A stretch of DNA of 5,202 nt from Bacteroidales bacterium UBA1628 (GTDB lineage Bacteria > Bacteroidota > Bacteroidia > Bacteroidales > UBA932): NCBI GenBank assembly GCA_002321335.1, contig DCMG01000041.1:12601-17802 (forward strand), in the 5' to 3' direction. The notes beneath the pieces were generated by a model. The model had not been told where the DNA came from, searched no databases, and was given only the letters and a program-made list of their open reading frames with translations. Of this stretch, positions 1-5,033 are shown piece after piece. Numbering within the stretch: position 1 is the stretch's first letter; the number at the start of each line of letters is the position of its first letter. Position numbers and translations under genes: made by a program.

Positions 1-241
1 AAAATTTCGGATAGTCTTTCCCTTTTTGACCATATTCCCTGCTCATGGACAAGACTTGCATAAACGAAACGAAAAAGGCCTAAGAATATTCGATGTTTTT
101 GAGTTTTTATCCGAATTCTCCCATTATTTTCCGGCACGGCCAAAGGCGTTCAGTAAAAGAAAAACACCCTGTGCAAGGCCGAATTTTCGCATAGGGGGGG
201 GGTAACAACATCATAATCAATCACTTAGACATATAAAAGAT
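1..241. other. Non-coding left flank with a G9 tract
   Basis: I see no recognisable gene here. The segment contains a run of nine G (194-202) and AT-rich patches. The only notable frame is minus-strand 107-214, 35 codons, starting with two Met codons and reading through the C9 strand of the tract as three prolines. It has no recognisable domain and no ribosome-binding site. The stretch around 120-190 looks evenly composed and compact, and could be part of an interspersed repeat or an RNA leader, but nothing in the window confirms that. It lies downstream, on the minus strand, of the promoter and hairpin at 231-349, so it may be the leader of a minus-strand gene outside the window. Confidence 0.5.
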
Positions 242-312
242 GAACGGGGTTTGCTGTCGCAGCAGACCCCGTTCGCAATTCTAACCTAAAACTTAACCTA
301 TGAAAAAACTAT
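230..312 (-). ncRNA. Candidate small RNA or attenuated leader, about 80 nt
   Basis: A Bacteroidota-type promoter match (319-349) would start transcription near 312, and the strong hairpin with a T-rich tail would stop it near 230. The interval has no credible coding frame and includes two copies of the hexamer AGGTTA (plus-strand TAACCT at 282-287 and 294-299). The promoter, short untranslated stretch and terminator together are what is expected of a stand-alone small RNA. A leader for a minus-strand gene beyond the left edge, with termination as the control point, fits equally well. No RNA family was recognised. Boundaries are inferred from the promoter and hairpin, not observed. Confidence 0.25.
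231..274 (-). terminator. Strong hairpin with T-rich tail (terminator or attenuator)
   Basis: Two 15-base arms, 242-256 and 260-274, are complementary around a 3-base loop (TCG). On the minus strand the hairpin is followed by ATCTTTTATAT, a moderate U-rich tail, which fits an intrinsic terminator read leftwards. On the plus strand no T run follows. The one non-Watson-Crick position (251/265) would be a U-G wobble in plus-strand RNA but an A-C mismatch in minus-strand RNA, so orientation is not fully settled. It lies about 40 bp beyond a minus-strand promoter match, so it may end a short RNA or attenuate a downstream gene. Confidence 0.55.
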
Positions 313-318
313 TCGTTG

Positions 319-349
319 CAAAGGTATATCTTTTTTATAAAACAAGCAA
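319..349 (-). promoter_or_regulatory. Bacteroidota-type promoter, TTG-N20-TACCTTTG
   Basis: On the minus strand TACCTTTG (319-326) matches the Bacteroidota primary-sigma -7 element TAnnTTTG exactly. A TTG (347-349) sits 20 bp upstream, within the usual spacing for the -33 element, and the spacer is very AT-rich. Transcription would start around 310-313 and run left, away from the isomerase gene. It is the best promoter match I found in the window. Confidence 0.5.
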
Positions 350-384
350 TAGTAAGGAAGAAAAAATTGTCCTAAAGTTCCGTT

Positions 385-406
385 TTTCTGCCCTAAATGG
401 CAGAAA
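385..406. repeat. 8-bp perfect hairpin beyond the isomerase gene
   Basis: TTTCTGCC (385-392) and GGCAGAAA (399-406) pair perfectly around a 6-base loop. The hairpin starts 21 nt past the stop codon of the isomerase gene. On the minus strand it is followed by AACGG rather than a U tract, so it is not a canonical intrinsic terminator. It may protect the 3' end of the mRNA or mark a terminator with a delayed U run (six Ts occur about 20 nt further on). Confidence 0.4.
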
Positions 407-427
407 TGCAATTTTTCGACCTTTTGG

Positions 428-1204
428 CTATTGTAATTGTGCATTTTTCGATGAATTTTGAGCCTCCTCTTCGGCGGCAGACTCAACCTTCGGCATACAG
501 CTTTCGTCCAGCTTGATGGTTTTGATACGGACATCCATCAATGGCTTGTCTCTTTGGTCGGTGGCGACCTGAGCTATCCTGTCAATGATGTCAAGACCGC
601 TGACGGTCTCTCCGAAAACGGTGTACGCTCCATCAAGCTGCGCGCATGCGGCAGCATCCTGCACGATGTAGAACTGCGAGCCTGACGACTCCTTCTTCGG
701 ATTGGCCACATCTCCCCTGCGAGCGGCGGCGAGAGTGCCTTTCTTGTGGGTATATTCAGGCACAAACTCCGCAGGAATCGTGTAGCCAGGACCTCCCTGG
801 CCATACTTTGCCACAGCAGCGGCTGATGTGTCGCGGGTGAAAGGATCCCCACCCTGGATCATGAAGCCGTTGATTACCCTATGGAACAGAAGGCTGTCAT
901 AGAAGCCCCCCAGAGCCAATTTCTCGAAGTTCTCCCTGTGCAAAGGGGTCTTGCTGTAAAGTTTGACCTTGATTGTTCCGAGATTTGTCTCGATGTCAAA
1001 AACCGGTTCTTCCGGCAAAGTGGCGATTGTCTCCATGATTGTCTTTGCTTTAGCAGCCTCCTCGGCGGCCGCGATTGAATCCTGACGGGCCTGCTCGGCG
1101 GCGGCCTCAGCCTCAGCGGCGGCCTTCTTCGCACTGTTGCCGCAACCGAAGATCATGGCGGCAGCGGCCACGAAGGCCAGGATTGTAAAAATGTTCTTTT
1201 TCAT
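428..1204 (-). CDS. Cyclophilin-type peptidyl-prolyl cis-trans isomerase, lipoprotein
   Basis: This 258-residue protein should catalyse cis-trans isomerisation of prolyl bonds in exported proteins. Residues 1-20 form a signal peptide (MKK, then a hydrophobic Ala-rich core) ending at Cys21 in the context IFGC, a slightly loose lipobox. An Ala/Glu-rich, probably helical linker follows (about 24-58). The cyclophilin domain spans about 68-232. It contains FHRV with the catalytic-type Arg109, QGGDP (117-121), SSGSQF (173-178) and LDGAYTVFG (190-198). A short polar tail follows. The start is the ATG at 1204, because the in-frame GTG two codons upstream adds nothing. It lies 12 bp after the GH20 stop, so the two are probably cotranscribed. 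There is no acidic stretch after the Cys of the sort that exports lipoproteins to the cell surface in this phylum, so a periplasm-facing location is likely (inference). Family assignment is firm; the client proteins are unknown. Confidence 0.93.
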   Translation of the reverse strand: MKKNIFTILAFVAAAAMIFGCGNSAKKAAAEAEAAAEQARQDSIAAAEEAAKAKTIMETIATLPEEPVFDIETNLGTIKVKLYSKTPLHRENFEKLALGGFYDSLLFHRVINGFMIQGGDPFTRDTSAAAVAKYGQGGPGYTIPAEFVPEYTHKKGTLAAARRGDVANPKKESSGSQFYIVQDAAACAQLDGAYTVFGETVSGLDIIDRIAQVATDQRDKPLMDVRIKTIKLDESCMPKVESAAEEEAQNSSKNAQLQ

Positions 1205-1206
1205 AT

Positions 1207-1212
1207 TCACCT
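1207..1212 (-). promoter_or_regulatory. SD-like AGGTGA before the isomerase gene
   Basis: On the minus strand AGGTGA lies 2 nt before the ATG at 1204, with AGG 5 nt from it. It resembles a Shine-Dalgarno site. It sits in the 12-bp gap between the GH20 stop and this start, so it could support reinitiation. It may be chance, since this phylum generally does not depend on such sites. Confidence 0.4.
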
Positions 1213-1216
1213 AGAA

Positions 1217-2866
1217 TTAAAACTTGCGGTAGTTGTAGCCAAGTATGTCGAAGATCTTGAAGGACTCGGCCTGAAGAGCGGCCTTCAGCCTGTCCAGATT
1301 CTTATCCTCCGGTCTGCACCACTGAACTTCGCTCAAAGCGGTCATACGAGGCAGGAGCATGTACTCCAAATGCTCAGGTGTGGCGATATATTCAGTCCAA
1401 AGATTGGCCTGAACGCCAAGGATGTGCTTCTGCTGTTCGGCGTCAAGACCCTCAAGAGGCTCATAACCGTAAACTTTCTCAAGCGGAAGATCGCCTCCGA
1501 TGGCGAAAGGCTCCTTGTCTTGATCCTGAGACTGATAATAGTCGAAATAGCAGTAGGTGTTAGGGGTCATGATGACATCGAAGCCCATCGCAGAGGCTTT
1601 GATGCCGCCGTCAGTGCCTCGCCATGACATCACGGTAGCTCCGTCCGCCAGGTCTCCTTCAAGGATTTCATCCCAGCCGATGATCTTGCGGCCATGGTCG
1701 TTCAGGAACTTCTGGACACGCGCTGTCACATAACTCTGGAGGTACTGCTCCGCTGTGTGGTGCTCGTCAGCTTTGATGCCGAGAGCCTTGATTCTGGCTT
1801 GGCAGGCAGGGCATTTTTCCCATTCTGTCTTAGGGCACTCGTCACCTCCGATGTGGATATAATCAGAAGGGAAGATGTCCATCAGTTCGGTGAATACGTC
1901 TTCCAGCAAGGTGAACATACCTTCCTTGCCCGGGCAGAGGACCTGATCGGACACTCCCCATGTCGTCCAAACCTCGTACGGGCCGCCGGTGCAGCCAAGT
2001 TCAGGGTAACCGGCAAGAACTCCCATCATGTGGCCTGGAAGGTCAACCTCAGGGATGACAACGATGCCGAGTTTCGCCGCATAGGCGACGATGTCTTTCA
2101 TCTGCTCCTGAGTATAATAGCCACCGTAGCGGACGCCGTCGTTGGAGCCCCAATCCTTCTTGATGACAGTACCGTTCCTGAAAGCGCCGACTTCCGTGAG
2201 TTTAGGATATTTCTTGATCTCTGCGCGCCAGCCCTGATCATCGGTCAGATGCCAATGGAAGCGGTTGAGTTTGTACATGGCCATGACATCAAGGTACTTC
2301 TTGACTTCCTCAACAGAAAAGAAATGCCTCGAACAGTCCAGATGCATGCCTCTGTAGCCAAAGCGCGGTTTGTCCTGAATCTTCACGCAAGGGAAGAGGA
2401 ACTTCTCTGAAGCATCCGGAGTCTCACTGAATATGCTGACGCTCGTCAGCTGCTTCAGAGTCTGGACAGCGTAAAGGAAACCGTTGCACGAAGAGGCGCG
2501 GACGGTACAGTTCGCTTTTGTGATATTGATTGAATACTCCTCCTCGCCAAGTGTGGAGTCTTTGAGGAATATGAAGCCTTTCACCTTGCCGGAGTCCTTT
2601 GAAAGGCCGACAGGAGTGGCGTAAGAGCATATTCTTCCGCTGATGAACGTGATTTTGTCAGCGAATTCCTTGATGATGGCCTGACTCTCCCCGTCTATGG
2701 CCTGGTCACAGTTGAAATTTGCTCCGGCGCCCTTGAACGTGCCTTTCCCGACCTCGACACTTTGAGGATAAGGAATGACATTAATCGTTGTTTCGGCTTC
2801 CTTCGCCTTCATTGAGCATGATGCGATGAGCAGCGCGGATGCGATGATGTAGATGATTCTCTTCAT
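1217..2866 (-). CDS. Beta-N-acetylhexosaminidase, GH20 family, lipoprotein
   Basis: This 549-residue exo-glycosidase should release terminal N-acetylglucosamine or N-acetylgalactosamine from glycans by substrate-assisted catalysis. Residues 1-16 are a signal peptide with lipobox IASC and Cys17. An N-terminal GH20b-type domain follows, roughly 27-165. The catalytic barrel begins near GYRGMHLDCSRHF (170-182, with substrate-binding-type Arg172). It includes FHWHLTDDQGWR (203-214), PEVDLPGH (272-279) and the catalytic pair Asp342-Glu343 in HIGGDE. Active-site Trp candidates are GWDE (Trp398), SWRG (Trp415) and NLWTEY (Trp490). A four-cysteine-poor insert, CPKTEWEKCPAC (344-355), is common in Bacteroidota members. 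The frame extends 20 codons further to an ATG at 2926, but that would bury the signal peptide, so the ATG at 2866 is chosen; it follows an A-rich leader with no SD. All key residues are present. Host-mucin or N-glycan trimming is plausible but not shown. Confidence 0.95.
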   Translation of the reverse strand: MKRIIYIIASALLIASCSMKAKEAETTINVIPYPQSVEVGKGTFKGAGANFNCDQAIDGESQAIIKEFADKITFISGRICSYATPVGLSKDSGKVKGFIFLKDSTLGEEEYSINITKANCTVRASSCNGFLYAVQTLKQLTSVSIFSETPDASEKFLFPCVKIQDKPRFGYRGMHLDCSRHFFSVEEVKKYLDVMAMYKLNRFHWHLTDDQGWRAEIKKYPKLTEVGAFRNGTVIKKDWGSNDGVRYGGYYTQEQMKDIVAYAAKLGIVVIPEVDLPGHMMGVLAGYPELGCTGGPYEVWTTWGVSDQVLCPGKEGMFTLLEDVFTELMDIFPSDYIHIGGDECPKTEWEKCPACQARIKALGIKADEHHTAEQYLQSYVTARVQKFLNDHGRKIIGWDEILEGDLADGATVMSWRGTDGGIKASAMGFDVIMTPNTYCYFDYYQSQDQDKEPFAIGGDLPLEKVYGYEPLEGLDAEQQKHILGVQANLWTEYIATPEHLEYMLLPRMTALSEVQWCRPEDKNLDRLKAALQAESFKIFDILGYNYRKF

Positions 2867-2949
2867 TTTTGAATATTTTAATGTTGATTCATGTTCCAAA
2901 TCATACTTCAAAATGCCGGCAGTCATTCACCGTACCTGCCAACAAATGT

Positions 2950-2978
2950 TAAAGATACGAAAATCTTTCGGTTATCAA
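2950..2978 (-). promoter_or_regulatory. Possible promoter for the hexosaminidase-isomerase pair
   Basis: In the 108-bp gap upstream of the GH20 gene the minus strand reads TTG (2976-2978), 18 bp, then TATCTTTA (2950-2957). The latter is one base off the Bacteroidota -7 consensus TAnnTTTG. The -33 TTG overlaps the stop codon of the preceding ChrA-like gene. The same place holds a 6-bp inverted repeat (2951-2956 with 2963-2968), too weak to call a terminator. It would give a leader of about 75-80 nt. This is a tentative call; transcription could also continue from the transporter genes. Confidence 0.3.
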
Positions 2979-3577
2979 TACAGCAACAGTCCCAGAACTC
3001 CGCCGGCGATGATAATTTTGATAGGACCAACCTTGAACACCATCGAGGCGACGACAGCAGCGGCGAACAGCCCCCAGCTGATCCAGTCCGGGAAATTCTC
3101 ATTGACAATGCTGATATGCGGTGTGATACCGTTCCAATCAACGCTGAACATCAGGATCAGGGCGGCGGCTCCGATAAGGCCGACGACAGCCGGACGAAGG
3201 CTGCCAAGAACGCTGGCGAAAACCCGGCTGTTCTTGAATTTCGTATAGAACTTGACTATCGCCAACACTATCATGAAGGACGGGAGTATCACCGCAAAAG
3301 TCGCCGACAGAGAGCCGATGATTCCGACAAGGTGGCTTGCGCCTGCCTGATGCAGAACCTCATAGCCGACGTATGTGGCACAGTTGATACCCACCGGTCC
3401 CGGTGTCATCTGGGAGATGGCCACGATGTCAGTGAAGGCGCTTTCGGTCAGCCATCCGTGGGCCACAACGACCTGTGTCTGGATAAAGGAGAGCATGGCA
3501 TAGCCTCCGCCGAACGTGAACAGTCCTATGACAAAGAACACCCAGAAAAGCTGGAGAATAAGGGTCAACTCAGTCAT
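2975..3577 (-). CDS. Short CHR-family (ChrA-like) transporter subunit, second of pair
   Basis: This is a 200-residue, highly hydrophobic inner-membrane protein of the chromate ion transporter (CHR) family, single-domain form. The conserved N-terminal motif GLFTFGGGYAM (18-28) is followed by SQMTPGPVGIN (55-65) and LPSF (98-101), then several hydrophobic segments to the C terminus. Full-length ChrA proteins carry two such domains in about 400 residues; short ones normally occur as adjacent gene pairs, as here. In Bacillus subtilis both members of such a pair are needed for chromate resistance and have opposite membrane topology. Its start overlaps the end of the upstream partner by 8 nt (ATGACTGA) and has a perfect SD site, so translational coupling is likely. 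The true substrate in this organism is not evident; chromate or another oxyanion is an inference from the family. Confidence 0.88.
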   Translation of the reverse strand: MTELTLILQLFWVFFVIGLFTFGGGYAMLSFIQTQVVVAHGWLTESAFTDIVAISQMTPGPVGINCATYVGYEVLHQAGASHLVGIIGSLSATFAVILPSFMIVLAIVKFYTKFKNSRVFASVLGSLRPAVVGLIGAAALILMFSVDWNGITPHISIVNENFPDWISWGLFAAAVVASMVFKVGPIKIIIAGGVLGLLLY

Positions 3578-4160
3578 TATTCACCTCCTTTCTGTTTTTA
3601 AGGACAGCAACGCCCGCTGACACTACGATCAGGACAAGCAGGATGTAGATCGGAGAGAAACTGAGGAAAGCCACAAGGAAAAGAGTGACGGCGGAGATCG
3701 CCCATGCCCACCACGTCTTATTGTTCTTCCTTGCCATGTTGATCATCGGAACGGCGATCAGAGACACCACAACAGGACGGATGCCCTTGAATATTCTCTC
3801 CACCAACGGGTTGTCTCTGAAGTTCGTGAATATCATGGCGATGAGCAGGATAGTGATGAACGACGGGAGCACCGAGCCGAGGGTGGCGATGACGCTTCCT
3901 TTCACTCCATGAAGCTTATGGCCGACGAATATGGACATATTCACTGCCAGCACACCCGGAGCGGACTGGGCCATCGCGATGATGTCCGGAAGTTCCTCGT
4001 CTGTCATCCAGTTCCTCTTTATCATCTCGTCCCTGATCAAGGGAATCATGGCGTAGCCACCGCCAATCGTGAAAGCTCCAAGTTTGGCGAAAACCAGGAA
4101 AATCTGCCATAAGGAGACTTCTTCCTGAAGGATATTCGGTTGTTTTTCAGACATATTCAT
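3570..4160 (-). CDS. Short CHR-family (ChrA-like) transporter subunit, first of pair
   Basis: This 196-residue membrane protein is homologous in layout to its downstream partner. It has a short polar N-terminal tail, then GAFTIGGGYAMIPLI (28-42), AQSAPGVLAVN (64-74), LPSF (98-101) and a hydrophobic C-terminal half ending in a basic/polar tail. GGGYAM, the (A/T)PG motif and LPSF occur at comparable positions in both proteins, as expected of the two halves of a CHR transporter. The frame stays open up to a GTG at 4187, but that codon touches the inverted repeat and the added residues are not family-like, so the ATG at 4160 is chosen. An ATG two codons later (4154) is equally possible. I saw no clear promoter in the 138-bp upstream gap, so readthrough from cutC is possible. 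Substrate is inferred only from the family. Confidence 0.86.
   Translation of the reverse strand: MNMSEKQPNILQEEVSLWQIFLVFAKLGAFTIGGGYAMIPLIRDEMIKRNWMTDEELPDIIAMAQSAPGVLAVNMSIFVGHKLHGVKGSVIATLGSVLPSFITILLIAMIFTNFRDNPLVERIFKGIRPVVVSLIAVPMINMARKNNKTWWAWAISAVTLFLVAFLSFSPIYILLVLIVVSAGVAVLKNRKEVNND
3581..3591 (-). promoter_or_regulatory. Consensus Shine-Dalgarno site inside a gene end
   Basis: The minus strand reads AAAGGAGGTGA, fully complementary to the usual 16S rRNA 3' end, with GGAGG 6 nt before the ATG at 3577. It lies within the last codons of the upstream CHR gene (Arg-Lys-Glu-Val). This placement supports the start of the second gene and coupling of translation across the 8-nt overlap. 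Confidence 0.75.
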
Positions 4161-4186
4161 TGATGTTAATTCATATTCGCTGGTCA

Positions 4187-4289
4187 CTTCGACAAGCTCA
4201 GCGACCGGATTATAGTGCTCAGTGATCGGATTATGGCCTCACCCACATATTCTCAGGCGTCGAGGGAATGGTCGCTGAGCTTGTCGAAG
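4187..4289. repeat. Perfect 20-bp inverted repeat, REP/BIME-like
   Basis: The arm CTTCGACAAGCTCAGCGACC (4187-4206) recurs exactly as its reverse complement at 4270-4289, separated by 63 bp. The core TTCGACAAGCTCAG resembles palindromic repeats I recall as scattered between genes in many bacterial genomes, often linked to RAYT-type (IS200-like) transposases. No transposase is in the window. The element fills most of the gap between cutC and the CHR pair. In RNA it could form a long stem on either strand and may shape 3' ends or mRNA decay. Inside it is an imperfect direct repeat (4196-4213 and 4217-4234, 16 of 18 identical). Confidence 0.75.
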
Positions 4290-4298
4290 CGCCGCCAA

Positions 4299-4970
4299 TC
4301 AGCACCTGCGAACCATGGCGGACACAACATCAGATGAGGTTCTCCCGTCTGGCCCGTGGGATGATGAATGGAACTCTGATATTCCGGTTGACGCTTCCAG
4401 ACGGGCGATGTTGCCAGGCCTGACGCCTGAGCCAGCCAGAATTATGATCCGCCCTGCGGCTCTGCGGTTCAGTTCCTTGAGCATTGGCTCGCCGACGTTC
4501 ACGTTCGAGGCATGTCCGGCTGTAAGCAGCCTGTCGCATCCGAGAGCAATGACATCCTCCAAGGCTGTGAACGGATCAGCGCATTCATCAAAGGCACGGT
4601 GAAAAGTGACGTGAAGCCCTCCAGCCACGGCCATCATTCTCCTTACAGCCTCTGTGTCAATGCTTCCATCATTTCTCAGCGCACCGACCACGACCCCGTT
4701 CACACCCAGTTCCCGGCACATCCTTACGGAATTCACCATTGCCTCGATCTCATCATCGCTGTAAACGAAAATCCCGCCACGGGCTCTTACAAGCACGTTC
4801 ACGGGTATATTCACCGCCTTTAAGGCCGCTTCGATGCTGCCTCGGCTCGGGGTCACTCCCCCGCAAGACAGGTCTTCGCAGAGTTCAATTCTCCCAGCCC
4901 CGCCATTCATGGCTTCGACCGCCTCTGCCGCATCAGTGCAGCAACATTCCAGAAACCGTTTGTTCTCCAT
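4299..4970 (-). CDS. cutC: CutC family protein (copper homeostasis protein CutC)
   Basis: This 223-residue protein has a TIM-barrel fold by family and is cytoplasmic, with no signal peptide. Family motifs appear in order: RIELCEDLSCGGVTPS (27-42), VRARGGIFVYSDDEI (61-75), GALRNDGSID (96-105), VTFHRAFDEC (121-130), LLTAGH (148-153), ILAGSGVRPGN (177-187) and EFHSSS (199-204). It is somewhat shorter than the 248-residue Escherichia coli protein. Cys31 lies in the conserved ELC motif; further Cys residues (9-11, 36) are near the N terminus and could bind metal, but that is speculation. The family is named for copper tolerance, yet in E. coli the copper phenotype was later traced to the small RNA MicL from the same locus, so the biochemical role is uncertain. 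The ATG at 4970 aligns with the family N terminus. It follows the tsf terminator and has its own promoter-like element. Confidence 0.93.
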   Translation of the reverse strand: MENKRFLECCCTDAAEAVEAMNGGAGRIELCEDLSCGGVTPSRGSIEAALKAVNIPVNVLVRARGGIFVYSDDEIEAMVNSVRMCRELGVNGVVVGALRNDGSIDTEAVRRMMAVAGGLHVTFHRAFDECADPFTALEDVIALGCDRLLTAGHASNVNVGEPMLKELNRRAAGRIIILAGSGVRPGNIARLEASTGISEFHSSSHGPDGRTSSDVVSAMVRRC

Positions 4971-4974
4971 AGTG

Positions 4975-4982
4975 CAAAGTTA
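4975..4982 (-). promoter_or_regulatory. Promoter -7 element (TAACTTTG) abutting the cutC start
   Basis: The minus-strand TAACTTTG is an exact match to TAnnTTTG and ends 4 nt before the cutC ATG. No TTG lies at the usual -33 distance, where the tsf terminator stem sits. If used, it would start RNA at or next to the ATG, giving a leaderless or nearly leaderless message. Confidence 0.4.
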
Positions 4983-5012
4983 TAAAAAAAGGCTGACCGA
5001 CCGGCCAGCCTT
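4981..5012 (-). terminator. Intrinsic terminator of tsf
   Basis: On the minus strand AAGGCTG pairs with CAGCCTT (plus 5006-5012 and 4989-4995). Past one mismatch, a few further GC pairs close a small loop. The stem is followed by a run of seven T and then ATA. It begins 21 nt past the tsf stop codon and is the clearest terminator in the window. Confidence 0.85.
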
Positions 5013-5033
5013 CCATATCTTTTGAACCGACAA

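Noticed and set aside
300..461. A 53-codon plus-strand frame beginning ATGAAAAAACTATTC after the strong hairpin
   Set aside because: It runs through the minus-strand promoter match and the hairpin at 385-406, then into the end of the isomerase gene. It has no recognisable domain and no plus-strand promoter.
1694..2410. A 238-codon plus-strand open frame
   Set aside because: It is antisense to the well-supported GH20 gene and shows no domain; it follows from codon bias on the opposite strand.
2867..2926. A 20-codon N-terminal extension of the GH20 gene
   Set aside because: It would place the lipoprotein signal peptide inside the protein; the ATG at 2866 gives a proper signal peptide with lipobox.
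2951..2968. AAAGAT/ATCTTT inverted repeat as a terminator of the CHR pair
   Set aside because: The 6-bp AT-rich stem is too weak and no U tract follows; it overlaps a possible promoter instead.
2891..3601. A 236-codon plus-strand open frame
   Set aside because: It lies opposite the CHR gene, is rich in charged residues typical of antisense to membrane segments, and has no family signature.
4161..4187. GTG start giving a longer first CHR protein
   Set aside because: The GTG touches the inverted repeat and adds nine residues that are not typical of the family; ATG starts lie just downstream.
4211..4216. Minus-strand TATAAT-like sequence (ACTATAATCC) as a sigma-70 promoter for the CHR pair
   Set aside because: It lies in the repeat element, has no -35 partner, and the phylum uses TAnnTTTG rather than TATAAT.
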